From Bacilliculturomica massiliensis (GTDB lineage Bacteria; Bacillota; Clostridia; Peptostreptococcales; Anaerovoracaceae): DNA of 64,000 nt. The translations under genes and the position numbers were made by a program. The stretch covers positions 931,997-995,996 of the forward strand of contig NZ_LR027603.1 in assembly GCF_900605495.1 (NCBI RefSeq), written 5' to 3'. The notes beneath the pieces were generated by a model, which was not told where the DNA came from, ran no database searches, and saw only the letters and a program-made list of their open reading frames with translations. Positions 34,202-43,608 of this stretch are shown here, piece by piece; within the stretch, counting starts at the first letter, position 1; each line of letters begins with the position of its first letter.

Positions 34202-37200
34202 ATGGAAGAAAACAGGCTTTCTCTGGAACAGCTGACCGCCGTACTGGACAATGTGCCCGCCGCGGTTTTCGTGAGCGCGGTGAATGACCGGCGGCTGCTC
34301 TATGTCAATCGGCTGGCGAGGGAATTGTTTCCGAAGGCGGATATGGCCGGGGCCGCCTGCCACACAGTGGCCGGCTTTGACAGGGTCTGTCCGTTCTGCC
34401 GCACCGGGAAAATGAGCCGGTCAGAGCTTCTGGTCCGGGAATACAGGCATCCCGTCGATCACCGCGTCTACCAGCTCAGCGGGAAACTCATCGACTGGGC
34501 GGGAGAAGAAGCACACATTGAATATATTCTGGATATCACCGACAGGAAGCTGGAGGAGGAACGGCTGAAAAAATCAGAGCAGGAGATGGCTGCCACCTTC
34601 GACAATATCGCCTGTGGGCTCTGTATTTACCAGATCGAGGGAAACAGCGTGATCCCGCGTTTCCACAATCAGGCTTTCTTTGAGATCATGGGCATATCTG
34701 AAGAGTATATCCGGAGGGTGGAACGGGAAAACAAGTATCTCAACGTTCATCCGGAGGATCTGGATCTTCTGAAGCAAAAAATGGACGCCGTGTTTCAAAA
34801 GGGCGGCACGATGCGGTATACCTGCCGCCTGTGGAATGATAAACGGAAAGATTACCGATGGATCCATCTGGAGGGAACGATTCGGACCCATGAGGACGGC
34901 AGAAAGCTCTTTTATGTGATCTACAGCGACGTGAGCGAGCAGGAGCGGCTGAAAAAAGAGTTGACCAGCGCCAATGAGAAGATGGAAGACATCGTCAACG
35001 CCATCCCGGGAGGGGTGGCGATCTACAGAGTCTCAGATATTTTTGAGACGGTCTACTTCTCGGACGGGGTGGCGGAGCTTTCCGGGTATACCGCGGAAGA
35101 GTACCGCGGGCTCATCAAAGGAGACGCTGTGAAGCTGACGTACCCTGAGGACAGCGTCATGGTGGCGGAAAAACTTCGGAAGGCCATCAGGGACCATTCG
35201 GCGGCGGACTTTAAATTCCGTAAACAGCACCGGGACGGGCATGTGGTCTGGGTTCACATACAGGCGCGGCAGATCGGGGAGGAGAACGGGCTTCCCCTGC
35301 TTCAGTGCGTCTTCCACAATATCTCCGCGCTGGAGGAGACCAGGCGTGAACTGGATCACCTGATCAACTCCATCCCGGGCGGAATCGTCAGTTATCGGGT
35401 GGAGAACGGGCAGTTTATCCCCACTTTTTTCACCGACAGCACGGCAGAGCTTTCCGGATTTACGCGGGAGGAGTATGAGAAAATGCTCCCAAGCGACGCG
35501 CTGCAGTTCGTATACGAACAGGACCAGCCGCGGGTAAGGGCGGCGGCCCTGGCCGCGGTGGAAAGCGGGGAGGTCCTGGACATCTCTTACCGGACGCGTC
35601 ACAGGAACGGCAATCTGGTCTGGATCCATCTCAACGGCAGACGTATGGGCCCGCGGTCGGAGCCCTCCCGGTTCTATGCGGTCCTGACCAATATGCTTGC
35701 GGACGTGAGCACGCTTGCCGGCGAGAAGGCGGACAGCGTCTTCGTCATCGACAAAGACACCTTTGAGCTGCTGTATGTCAATGAATCCAAGCAGCTTAAC
35801 GTATATGAAGAGATCTGTGCGGGAAAGACCTGCTATGGGGCGATCCACGGACTTGAGGCCGCCTGCAGCTTCTGCCCGCTGAAAACCTTCGGACCGGATG
35901 AGCAGGAACATGAGATCACAGTGGAAAAAACGGGTCTTGTCTATACCACGCGAGTCAAAGAGAGCGTCTGGAACGGCATCCCGGCTTATATCATGTATCT
36001 CCGGGATGTGACGGCAGAGGTGCGCGCCCGCCGGGAAAAGGAGCGTCTGGAACTGTATTTTCAGACGCTGATAAAAAACCTGCCCGGGGGGATCGCAGTG
36101 ATCCGCTGTACGACCCAGGGCGGTATGACGCCTGAATATATTTCAGAGGGACTCGCCGCAATGCTTGGCATGACAGTGGAAGAGACAGAGGAACGATACA
36201 GGGGAGATGTCTTTGCAGGACTCCATCCGGAGGACGCGGAAGCGAACCGGATCCAGTTTGAGGATTTTATACGCAGCGGGGAGGAGCACTGCGAGATGAC
36301 CGCACGGTTCAGGCGGGGCGACGGGAGCTATGTGTGGATCAGGGATCACATCTCTCTGCTGAAGGGAGCCGATGGGACGCGCCGGCTCTACTGCGTCTAC
36401 ACGGACGTCGGCCAGCTGGTAGCTGAAAAGGAACAGATGGGCAGGCAGTATGAGGAAATGATCCTCCAGCATTACCGGACGCCTGGACCGGATACGCTGA
36501 TACTGGGACACTGCAACATCACGCGGAATCAGATCCTGGATGTCCGGGATTTTGTTGATTCCGGTCTTTCGCGTGTGTGCAGAGGGGACCGGGAAGAGTT
36601 TTTTACCGGTCTCGCCGGCCTGATCACGGACGAAGAGGAGAGACGGACCTTTCTGGAAACTTATCTGAACGCGCCGTCTATGGAGTCCTTTGAACGGGGA
36701 AACACGGAGCAGATACAGACCTGCTTTATCCGGCTGCCCGGGGAAGACCGGGGCCGCTATGTGACGATCCAGATCAATATGGTACAGGCGCCGGATACCG
36801 GCGATATCACGGGGATCCTGTCGGTGAGCGATGTGACCGATCAGGTCATTTCCGAGCAGATTCTCCGGCGGCTGTCGGTCACCAGCCACGACTATGTGGT
36901 CGATCTTGATCTGGGTCAGGATTCTTATACCCTCCTGACCCGCAGAGACAATGCCAGCCAGGTACCGCCGTCCAGAGGACGTTATTCCGAGAGGGTGGCG
37001 TTCATGGTAGAATCAGTGGTGGTGCCCAGGGACAGAGAGGCGTACGCCAGAGCGCTGGCGCCTGAGGAAATGGAACGGCGTCTGCGGAAAAACGGTCTTT
37101 ATACCTTTGGATATTCCATAGAGGATGAAAGAGGGGAGATTCGGGCGAAAAATATAACTGTGTCGGCCATCGACCTGCGGATCGGACGGGCCTCTTTGGT

Positions 37201-38821
37201 GTGTACCGATATCACCGGGTCCGTGCGGGAGCAGCAAAACCTCCTCAGTATGCTGGCTTATACCTTTGAACTGGCGGGTATCATCGATATCCGCAGCGGC
37301 AGATTTGTCATGTATACCCGTCAGATGATCCTGGAAAATCTGCCGCCGTACATCAGCTACGACTATCAGGAGACGCAGAAGCGTTTTGCAGAGTCTTACG
37401 TCCAGGAGAGCCGGAAAGAAGCGCGCATACAGTTCTGCCTGGAAACCATGATCCACAGGCTGGGCGAGACGCCCGCCGGTTATGAATTTGTTTTGCCGTT
37501 TCAGGGTGAAGGCGAGGACGGACTGCGGTATAAGCAGATCAATGTGCTGTGGGGAGACCGGAGCCGTGAGACGATCTGTATGGTGCGGGCGGATGTGACG
37601 GAAGTTCTGGCTGCGGAGCGGCAGGCAAAGAGCGCGCTGGAGAAGGCCCTGGCCTCCGCCAGGGAGGCGAACCGTGCGAAAAGCGATTTTCTATCCGCCA
37701 TGAGCCACGATATCCGCACGCCCATGAACGCCATTATGGGCATGACGACGCTGGCGCCGGCTCATCTGGACGACCGGGTCTGGATGGAAGACTGTCTCCG
37801 GAAAATTTCGATCTCCTCAAAACATCTGCTCAGCCTGGTCAACGATGTACTGGATATGAGCCGGATCGAGCGGGGACAGCTAACGCTGAACCCGGTACCG
37901 CTTTCGATCACTGAACTGACCGCTCATCTGTCCGTCATGATGGAGCCCCAGGTGAAAGCGGCCGAGATCACATTCGCCGTCCGCACTGAGGGCGTATGCC
38001 ATCAGTGGTTTTACGGAGATTCTCTCCGCATAGATCAGACCCTTATCAACCTCTTGGGCAATGCGGTCAAGTTTACGCCCGAGGGCGGCCGGGTGGACTT
38101 TATCGTGGAGGAGCTTCCGCCGGCCGATGGCCCGGACCGGGTCCGCTATCGCTTCACGGTCAGCGATACGGGGATCGGAATGTCGGAAGAATTTCTCAAG
38201 ATGGCCTTCGAGCCATTTGCCCGGGACGACGGCACAGCGCGGATCGAGGGAACCGGACTTGGCCTCAGCATCGTTCGCGGGCTGGTGGAGTTGATGGGCG
38301 GCCTGCTCTCTGTGGAAAGCCGCCGGGGCAGCGGCTCCGTTTTCAGGGTGGAACTGGAATTTCCGGCGGCGCCGGAAAAAAACGCGCCTTCTGCGGACGC
38401 TCTCCGCACGCTGAAGACGGGCGGCGGCGAGCCCTTTTCCGGTCTGCGGTTTCTGGTGGCGGAGGACAACGATCTCAACGCGGAGATCCTGTGTGAGATC
38501 CTTCAGAGACTCGGGGCCCGGATCGTGGTGAAGCCGGACGGCGTACAGGCCGTGCGGGCCTTTCAGGAGGCGGATCCGGGGACCTACGCAGCCGTCCTCA
38601 TGGATATACAGATGCCGAATATGAACGGATATCAGGCCTCCCGTGCGATCCGCTCCATGGAGCGGCCCGACGCCGGGGAGATCCCCATTGTAGCCCTGAC
38701 TGCAGACGCCTTTGCCGAGGACGTCCGGGCCGCCGCAGAGGCGGGTATGACCGCCCACGTGTCAAAGCCTGTGGACGTGGCTGTGCTGCAGGCGACCCTC
38801 AGCAGGATCCTGGGACGATAG
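34202..38821 (+). CDS. Giant multi-PAS hybrid histidine kinase
   Basis: 1,539 residues with no membrane segment. Successive PAS-like modules fill the first ~1,140 residues. They include LLYVNRLARELF with a C/CxxC set (AACHTVAGFDRVCPFC), three repeats around ELSGYTAEEY / ELSGFTREEY / LGMTVEETEE, and a second Cys-type PAS (KTCYGAIHGLEAACSFCPL). HisKA has phospho-His at about 1169 (SHDIRTPMNAIMGM), HATPase follows (N-box INLLGNAVKFTPEGG), and a C-terminal receiver has phospho-Asp at about 1468 (LMDIQMPNMNG). ATG 34202 starts 16 nt after the EAL gene; the open frame extends upstream without a site. The ligands are unknown. Confidence 0.92.
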   Translation: MEENRLSLEQLTAVLDNVPAAVFVSAVNDRRLLYVNRLARELFPKADMAGAACHTVAGFDRVCPFCRTGKMSRSELLVREYRHPVDHRVYQLSGKLIDWAGEEAHIEYILDITDRKLEEERLKKSEQEMAATFDNIACGLCIYQIEGNSVIPRFHNQAFFEIMGISEEYIRRVERENKYLNVHPEDLDLLKQKMDAVFQKGGTMRYTCRLWNDKRKDYRWIHLEGTIRTHEDGRKLFYVIYSDVSEQERLKKELTSANEKMEDIVNAIPGGVAIYRVSDIFETVYFSDGVAELSGYTAEEYRGLIKGDAVKLTYPEDSVMVAEKLRKAIRDHSAADFKFRKQHRDGHVVWVHIQARQIGEENGLPLLQCVFHNISALEETRRELDHLINSIPGGIVSYRVENGQFIPTFFTDSTAELSGFTREEYEKMLPSDALQFVYEQDQPRVRAAALAAVESGEVLDISYRTRHRNGNLVWIHLNGRRMGPRSEPSRFYAVLTNMLADVSTLAGEKADSVFVIDKDTFELLYVNESKQLNVYEEICAGKTCYGAIHGLEAACSFCPLKTFGPDEQEHEITVEKTGLVYTTRVKESVWNGIPAYIMYLRDVTAEVRARREKERLELYFQTLIKNLPGGIAVIRCTTQGGMTPEYISEGLAAMLGMTVEETEERYRGDVFAGLHPEDAEANRIQFEDFIRSGEEHCEMTARFRRGDGSYVWIRDHISLLKGADGTRRLYCVYTDVGQLVAEKEQMGRQYEEMILQHYRTPGPDTLILGHCNITRNQILDVRDFVDSGLSRVCRGDREEFFTGLAGLITDEEERRTFLETYLNAPSMESFERGNTEQIQTCFIRLPGEDRGRYVTIQINMVQAPDTGDITGILSVSDVTDQVISEQILRRLSVTSHDYVVDLDLGQDSYTLLTRRDNASQVPPSRGRYSERVAFMVESVVVPRDREAYARALAPEEMERRLRKNGLYTFGYSIEDERGEIRAKNITVSAIDLRIGRASLVCTDITGSVREQQNLLSMLAYTFELAGIIDIRSGRFVMYTRQMILENLPPYISYDYQETQKRFAESYVQESRKEARIQFCLETMIHRLGETPAGYEFVLPFQGEGEDGLRYKQINVLWGDRSRETICMVRADVTEVLAAERQAKSALEKALASAREANRAKSDFLSAMSHDIRTPMNAIMGMTTLAPAHLDDRVWMEDCLRKISISSKHLLSLVNDVLDMSRIERGQLTLNPVPLSITELTAHLSVMMEPQVKAAEITFAVRTEGVCHQWFYGDSLRIDQTLINLLGNAVKFTPEGGRVDFIVEELPPADGPDRVRYRFTVSDTGIGMSEEFLKMAFEPFARDDGTARIEGTGLGLSIVRGLVELMGGLLSVESRRGSGSVFRVELEFPAAPEKNAPSADALRTLKTGGGEPFSGLRFLVAEDNDLNAEILCEILQRLGARIVVKPDGVQAVRAFQEADPGTYAAVLMDIQMPNMNGYQASRAIRSMERPDAGEIPIVALTADAFAEDVRAAAEAGMTAHVSKPVDVAVLQATLSRILGR

Positions 38822-38901
38822 GCCCGGTAAGAAAATAAATGGCAGGGCGGCAGATTTCCGGATGCGGGAAGTATGCGTCCGGAAACAAGGAGTTAAGATC
38901 A

Positions 38902-41532
38902 ATGCGGAAAACTGTGGAACCAAAAGAGAGGTCTGTGGTCCGAAGCCAGCGGATGAGCACCGTCAGTACGGTGATCCTCATCCTGCTGATGCTTTGCTAC
39001 CTGGTCATGAACATCAACAACTCCGCCAGACTGGCCGCTCAGACGGAGATCATCTCAAGCCACCCCTTCGAGGTGGTGATCTCCGCTGGGGACGTAAAGC
39101 TCTATGTGTCGGAGATGAGCCTGCGGACCGGGCGGCTGGAGCGGCATTTCAGCACGGAGGACGTAGAGTATGCCAGGGCCAGCCTGGATGATCTTGACGA
39201 TTCGCTGGAGAAACCGATAGCCCGGATCGAGGAGCTGTATCTGGGCGATCCGGAGGATGTGCAGGCGCTGAAGGATACTCTGATGCTTCTGCGTACAGAA
39301 CGGAGGGGATATCTGGAGTTCTGCGCCCGGGCCGATACCACGGCGGCGCAGATCGAAGCGTATTCCCAGGAACATCTCCAGCCCCTCTACGACCAGGCGT
39401 TTTGGCAGACAGAAGAGATCGTTTCTACGGCTCAGGCGAAAAAAGTGGGATACGGCCAGACCGCGGAGATCCTGCGTCGGACCGATCTGATCGCTTCTGT
39501 CATACTCATGGGACTGATGGTAGTGGTGCTTCTGGTCTCCCAGTACGTCCTTCACCGTCAGAGGAAAGAGCTGGTCTACCGAAGCAGGCTGTTTGACAAC
39601 CTTTCGCTGAGCATCGACGACGCGTTCATCATCCGTGACGCCAATACCGGAGTCATCAGCTACCGCGGGCTCAACCTGGAACGGATATTGGGGATCCACA
39701 TGGAGGAAGTGGAAAACCTTTATCAGGGGCTGAGCAAAGAAGACGCCCAGGCTCTGCGGGACGGGATAAGCGATCCCCGGTTTCCATCGCCCTTTGAAAA
39801 GCAGGTGGAATATACCAAGCCAAATAAGGAAAAACGATGGATGCTGATCCGCATCTACCGGGTAGAAGACCTGAATACTCCTCAGCTCATCACCGTGTTT
39901 TCCGACCGCACTGATGAAGTCAGGTCTCGTCAAGTGCTGCAGGAAGCCATGATGACCGCGGAGCGAGCCAACAGGGCCAAGAGCGAGTTTCTCTCCCGGA
40001 TGAGCCATGAGATCCGCACCCCCTTAAACGCCATCATCGGCATGACCACCATAGCGGCGGCTTCCGTGGAAGATCCGGCCAGGGTGGAGGACTGTCTCTC
40101 AAAGATCACTTTCTCATCTAAGCATCTGCTGATGCTGATCAACGACGTGCTGGACATGTCCAAGATCGAGAGCAGCAAAATGGCGCTGCAGAACGAGCCT
40201 TTTGACATTTTCGAGATCATCAACGGATTTGTATCCACCGTTTACGCTCAGGCAAAGGGAAAGGGGATCCAGTTCAGCGAGACCATGGAGGGCTTTGGGG
40301 AAGACACCGTATTTATCGGCGATTCCCTGCGGCTCAACCAGATCCTTCTGAACCTCAGTTCCAACGCGGTGAAGTTCACCGCGCCGGGCGGTTCCATCCG
40401 TCTGGATGTTTCCAGGCATAAGATCGGAAATACCACCGACGTCCTTCGCTTTATTCTCTCAGACACCGGGATCGGCATGACGAAGGAGGCTGTGGAGCGT
40501 ATCTTCCAGCCCTTTGAACAGGCCGACGCCTCCATCGCAAAACGATTTGGGGGTACGGGACTGGGCATGTCGATCACGAAAAATCTGATCGCCCTGATGG
40601 GCGGCCAGATCCAGGTGGAGAGCGAACCAGGCGTGGGGACCACCTGCATTGTGGATCTGCCCTTTGAAAAAGGGCAGGAGACAGGCATAGCGGAGCCGGA
40701 TTTTGAACAGCAGGGGCTGCGGGCGCTGATCGTAGACGACGAGCGACAGGTATGCGAGCAGACCGCCGTCCTTTTGGGAAAGATCAAGATCGGCGCGGAA
40801 TGGCGCCTGTCCGGCGCCGAGGGCGTGGAGCGGGTGAAGGAAGCACATCGGGAGGGGCGGGATATCGATCTGTGTCTCATTGACTGGAAGATGCCGGATA
40901 TGGACGGCGTCGAGGTGACGCGGCGCATCCGCCGGGAGGTTGGATACGACGTTCCCATCGTTATGATCTCAGCCTATGATGTCTCAGAAGTGGAAGAAGA
41001 AGCGCGGGCTGCAGGCGTCAACGGCTTTCTTCCCAAGCCCCTCTACCGTTCCTCTGTCTACGCTGTCATCAAGGCGGCGCTGGAACACAAGGGGCAGTTC
41101 TTCAATACAGGGGCGCCAAAACCGGCAGGCAGGCCGCTGGATGGTCTTCGTCTGCTGATGGCGGAGGATAACGCCCTCAATCAGGAGATCGCGGCGACGC
41201 TGCTGCGCATGAGCGGAGCTGTGGTAGACTGTGCAGAGGACGGCAGGCAGGCGCTGCAGGCCTTTCTGGCGTCAAAGCCCGGTGACTACGACGCCATTCT
41301 GATGGATATACAGATGCCGGTCATGGATGGGCATGAGGCCGCGAGGAATATCCGGGCTTCCGGTCATCCGCAGGCGCTGACGATCCCCATCATCGCCACG
41401 ACGGCCAACGCATTCAGCGACGATATCTCCGCCGCCCTTGCGGCCGGAATGGACGCTCATGTCAGCAAGCCGCTGGATATGGCGCAGCTCTGCAAGACCC
41501 TTGCGGATTGTATGAGCAGGGCGGATGGGTGA
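38902..41532 (+). CDS. Membrane hybrid histidine kinase with two receivers
   Basis: 876 residues. Two membrane segments (about 22-40, STVILILLMLCYLVMNI, and 196-217, SVILMGLMVVVLLVSQYVL) flank a helical extracytoplasmic sensor of ~155 residues. A PAS-like region (about 230-345) follows, then HisKA with His about 369 (SHEIRTPLNAIIGM), HATPase (NLSSNAVKFTAPGG, GTGLGMSI), and two receivers with phospho-Asp in LIDWKMPDMDG and LMDIQMPVMDG. AAGGAG (38887-38892) is 9 nt before ATG 38902. It is the only membrane-anchored sensor of the island and last gene of the operon that begins at 32497. Confidence 0.93.
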   Translation: MRKTVEPKERSVVRSQRMSTVSTVILILLMLCYLVMNINNSARLAAQTEIISSHPFEVVISAGDVKLYVSEMSLRTGRLERHFSTEDVEYARASLDDLDDSLEKPIARIEELYLGDPEDVQALKDTLMLLRTERRGYLEFCARADTTAAQIEAYSQEHLQPLYDQAFWQTEEIVSTAQAKKVGYGQTAEILRRTDLIASVILMGLMVVVLLVSQYVLHRQRKELVYRSRLFDNLSLSIDDAFIIRDANTGVISYRGLNLERILGIHMEEVENLYQGLSKEDAQALRDGISDPRFPSPFEKQVEYTKPNKEKRWMLIRIYRVEDLNTPQLITVFSDRTDEVRSRQVLQEAMMTAERANRAKSEFLSRMSHEIRTPLNAIIGMTTIAAASVEDPARVEDCLSKITFSSKHLLMLINDVLDMSKIESSKMALQNEPFDIFEIINGFVSTVYAQAKGKGIQFSETMEGFGEDTVFIGDSLRLNQILLNLSSNAVKFTAPGGSIRLDVSRHKIGNTTDVLRFILSDTGIGMTKEAVERIFQPFEQADASIAKRFGGTGLGMSITKNLIALMGGQIQVESEPGVGTTCIVDLPFEKGQETGIAEPDFEQQGLRALIVDDERQVCEQTAVLLGKIKIGAEWRLSGAEGVERVKEAHREGRDIDLCLIDWKMPDMDGVEVTRRIRREVGYDVPIVMISAYDVSEVEEEARAAGVNGFLPKPLYRSSVYAVIKAALEHKGQFFNTGAPKPAGRPLDGLRLLMAEDNALNQEIAATLLRMSGAVVDCAEDGRQALQAFLASKPGDYDAILMDIQMPVMDGHEAARNIRASGHPQALTIPIIATTANAFSDDISAALAAGMDAHVSKPLDMAQLCKTLADCMSRADG

Positions 41533-41563
41533 AAGACAGACGGAGAATAATGGGAGCCGCATC

Positions 41564-41593
41564 TTGACATGGGATGGCAGCTTCTGTTAAAAT
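41564..41593 (+). promoter_or_regulatory. Promoter of the first cobalamin riboswitch
   Basis: Perfect TTGACA (41564-41569) and TAAAAT (41588-41593) with 18-nt spacing, about 40 nt before the aptamer. Confidence 0.75.
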
Positions 41594-41627
41594 ATAGGCA
41601 ACATTTTGAATAAGAGAAAGCGATTTA

Positions 41628-41816
41628 CGTTCCGCCTGTTTCCGATTAGGAGAAGGGCGGCTAAGAGGGAATCCGGTGAGAGGCCGGAACGGACCCGCCA
41701 CTGTAAGTGAGCGGCTTCTCTTCATAGCGCGCGGCGTCAGCCGCGGGCAGTCACTGGACCGCAGGGTCCGGGAAGGCGAAGAAAAGCGGAGCGCCACGAG
41801 TCAGGAGACCTGCGCA
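41628..41816 (+). ncRNA. Cobalamin riboswitch 1
   Basis: The conserved B12-element blocks are present in order. CCGCC is paired to GGCGG around the first arm, then GAGGGAATCCGGTGAGAGGC, CCGGAACGGACCCGCCACTG (the B12 core), GGTCCGGGAAGGCG, and AGTCAGGAGACCTGC near the 3' end. This is a near-consensus aptamer. No corrinoid transport or synthesis gene follows; an intrinsic terminator lies about 150 nt downstream and then a recombinase gene. Confidence 0.93.
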
Positions 41817-41961
41817 GATCGAAGGAAAGGCTGTCACGGGAAATTGACGATTGCTTTTTATATTTTAGCATTCATTGCGATGCCAGTATGTCATTGGCAT
41901 TTGTTAAATATCAACGTGGCGATACGATTGTCTTTCACTTAACAGCAGAAGCAGAAAAAAC
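41817..41961 (+). other. Segment between riboswitch 1 and its terminator
   Basis: No standard gene is present. One frame starting at TTG 41842 could encode a hydrophobic peptide of about 32 residues (TIAFYILAFIAMPV core), but there is no ribosome-binding site. A small hairpin, ATGCCA/TGGCAT (about 41880-41900), is visible. It could be the scar of a deleted B12-transport gene or part of a small RNA. Confidence 0.4.
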
Positions 41962-41997
41962 GGACTGCGGCGCACGCCGCAGTCCTTGTATTTTTTG
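41962..41997 (+). terminator. Terminator downstream of cobalamin riboswitch 1
   Basis: GGACTGCGGC (41962-41971) and GCCGCAGTCC (41976-41985), a 10-bp stem preceded by AAAAAA and followed by TTGTATTTTTT. It would end a transcript of about 400 nt that starts at the riboswitch promoter, or it could be the switch's expression platform. Confidence 0.9.
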
Positions 41998-42182
41998 CGT
42001 AGAGAGAACCACTGATTTATGGAAGAAATTCACCTGTCTATCGGCTGGCTGAACAGGTGAAGAAGAAAAAATCTAACCATGGCAGCCGGCCCGCAAACGA
42101 TACGGAGAAGCTGATTTTTTCATTCATAGGTGAAGCTGTCTGCGGGGACACTAACAGTAAATTATTTCTGGAGGTGTGTAAG

Positions 42183-42815
42183 ATGATGTACGGCTACATC
42201 AGAGTTTCATCAAAAGATCAGAACGAAGATCGTCAGGTAATCGCCATGAAGGATTTTGGCATTACGGAGGACCTTCTTTTTGTTGACAAACAAAGCGGAA
42301 AGGATTTTAACAGGCCGGAATACCGGAGGATGCTGGGCACCCTGAGGAAAGAAGACGTTGTGGTGATAAAATCTATAGACCGTCTGGGACGCAACTATGA
42401 CGAGATCTTAGAGCAGTGGAGACAGATCACCAGGGAGATCGGCGCGGATATCGTTGTTCTGGACATGGCTCTTCTGGACACGAGAAACGGAAGAGACCTG
42501 ATCGGGACACTGATCTCCGATATCGTGCTGCAGCTGTTGTCCTACGTGGCACAGACGGAGAGAGAAAACATCCGGCAGCGGCAAAAGGAAGGGATCGAGG
42601 CGGCGAAGGCGCGGGGCGTTCATCTGGGCCGGTTTCCAAAAGAGACGCCGGTTCCATTTGAGGTAGTGGCTCTGCGCTGGAAACGGGGTGAAATTCCCAT
42701 ACGGGAAGCGCTGCGGCTGCTGGAGATCAGCGAGAGCTGTTTTTACAAGAGACTAAAAAAAGTCTCCCTAACAGAGGAAGACTCCTATGCATTACTGTAC
42801 GAAAGTACACCTTAA
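42183..42815 (+). CDS. Serine site-specific recombinase (resolvase/invertase type)
   Basis: 210 residues. The N-terminal catalytic domain has YGYIRVSSKDQNEDRQ with the nucleophilic Ser at the expected place, VVIKSIDRLGRNYDEIL, and the linker helix VAQTERENIRQRQKEGIEAAKARGVHLGR. The C-terminus (about 160-210) forms a short helix-turn-helix. Size and layout fit small resolvases/DNA invertases rather than large serine integrases. ATG 42183 follows a GGAGGTG site; the frame extends upstream to 42057 without one. It stands between two cobalamin riboswitches. Short palindromes built on GTGTACC lie just downstream and could be its sites. Confidence 0.9.
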   Translation: MMYGYIRVSSKDQNEDRQVIAMKDFGITEDLLFVDKQSGKDFNRPEYRRMLGTLRKEDVVVIKSIDRLGRNYDEILEQWRQITREIGADIVVLDMALLDTRNGRDLIGTLISDIVLQLLSYVAQTERENIRQRQKEGIEAAKARGVHLGRFPKETPVPFEVVALRWKRGEIPIREALRLLEISESCFYKRLKKVSLTEEDSYALLYESTP

Positions 42816-42958
42816 TACATATTCATCATACTTATCTTTTTTGTTGTCGTCAAGGTAAAATTTTTATCTTATGTTGTCTTTCTCATACTTTTTTTCAATA
42901 TGCCGGCTATGAGCAGGGGCTGTACAAAGGTGTACCTTGGTACAGTAGAAAAATGTAA
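42794..42958. promoter_or_regulatory. Candidate recombinase sites (GTAC palindromes)
   Basis: CTGTACGAAAGTACACCTT at the very end of the recombinase gene and CTGTACAAAGGTGTACCTTG with a GTACAG completion at about 42929-42953 share spacing and sequence. The second contains the perfect palindromes AAGGTGTACCTT-like and CTGTAC...GTACAG. Resolvases often have their sites adjacent to their genes; assignment is speculative. Confidence 0.4.
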
Positions 42959-43003
42959 AAAAAGATCGCAGCCAGTTTTTCTGTTCAGGCAGGAGTTGAT
43001 AAC

Positions 43004-43318
43004 TTGTCCCCAAAAGAAACAGAACGGAAAGAGCGGGTCCTGGAGCTGTATTATTTAGATCCGGGAGAATTGGATATGGCAGTCCGCGCCGCTAAGGCGG
43101 CGGCTGCGGTCAGGATCTACAAACAGGATCCTGATGAGAAGCTTCTCAGACGTGTATGCGACCTGACAAATGCGTTGGGGCGGATTCCAAAGGTGTGTGA
43201 GATGGCGGGGTCGCCTTACATCAAGAGCCGCTTGGGCGGCTGGAATCGGGTGCTGGAAAAGGCCGGACTGAAAACCGTGTCTCCAAAGCGCGCGGCCTGC
43301 CCGAGCAAAAAGAAATGA
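43004..43318 (+). CDS. Small protein with HNH-associated repeat (HNR-like)
   Basis: 104 residues. The C-terminal half fits the homing-endonuclease-associated repeat: LTNALGRIPKVCEMAGSPYI, then a basic-Gly-Gly-Trp-Asn turn (RLGGWNRVLEKAGL). Such repeats are small DNA-binding modules found next to HNH nucleases or alone in mobile elements. The N-terminal half is helical and charged. There is no ATG; TTG 43004 has AGGAG 8 nt upstream. It follows the serine recombinase on the same strand, so it may assist or regulate recombination. Confidence 0.7.
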   Translation: MSPKETERKERVLELYYLDPGELDMAVRAAKAAAAVRIYKQDPDEKLLRRVCDLTNALGRIPKVCEMAGSPYIKSRLGGWNRVLEKAGLKTVSPKRAACPSKKK

Positions 43319-43344
43319 ACACTCAGATAGAAAAATAAATACAT

Positions 43345-43525
43345 GATGCGCAGAGAGAGAAATTGGAAGTCCGTGAGAATCGGGCACTGTCTCAGCAACC
43401 GTGATGTCTACGAACGTACCACGCAGCAGCGATGCCACTGGGGGAATGGTTCCTTTGGGAAGGCGGTACCAGTAGGTTTGATGACTAAGTCGGTAGACGA
43501 TCTTTCGCGCGGGTTTGACTTCCTC
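43345..43525 (+). ncRNA. Cobalamin riboswitch 2, upstream of the surface operon
   Basis: B12-element blocks in order: TTGGAAGTCCGTGAGAATCG, GGGCACTGTCTCAGCAACCG (B12 core), GATGCCACTGG, TTTGGGAAGGCGG, then GATGACTAAGTCGGTAGACG as a divergent 3' core (consensus AAGYCAGRAGACC). It is more divergent than riboswitch 1 but retains all landmarks. An intrinsic terminator lies about 85 nt downstream, before a secreted-protein gene. Cobalamin binding would therefore be expected to turn the surface operon off. Confidence 0.88.
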
Positions 43526-43608
43526 TGAGCAAGGAACGGACAGGCTAGTCGTTTTAGCGTTGTTTTTGTATGGACTTAAAACAGCGCGTTCGGGACGATT
43601 TATTCAGC

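Noticed and set aside
41676-41942. Open frame overlapping cobalamin riboswitch 1
   Set aside because: Most of it is the aptamer itself; only the last ~32 codons look peptide-like and these lack a ribosome-binding site.
42183-42815. Insertion sequence transposase
   Set aside because: The protein is a small serine resolvase/invertase; no flanking terminal inverted repeats or target duplication were seen.
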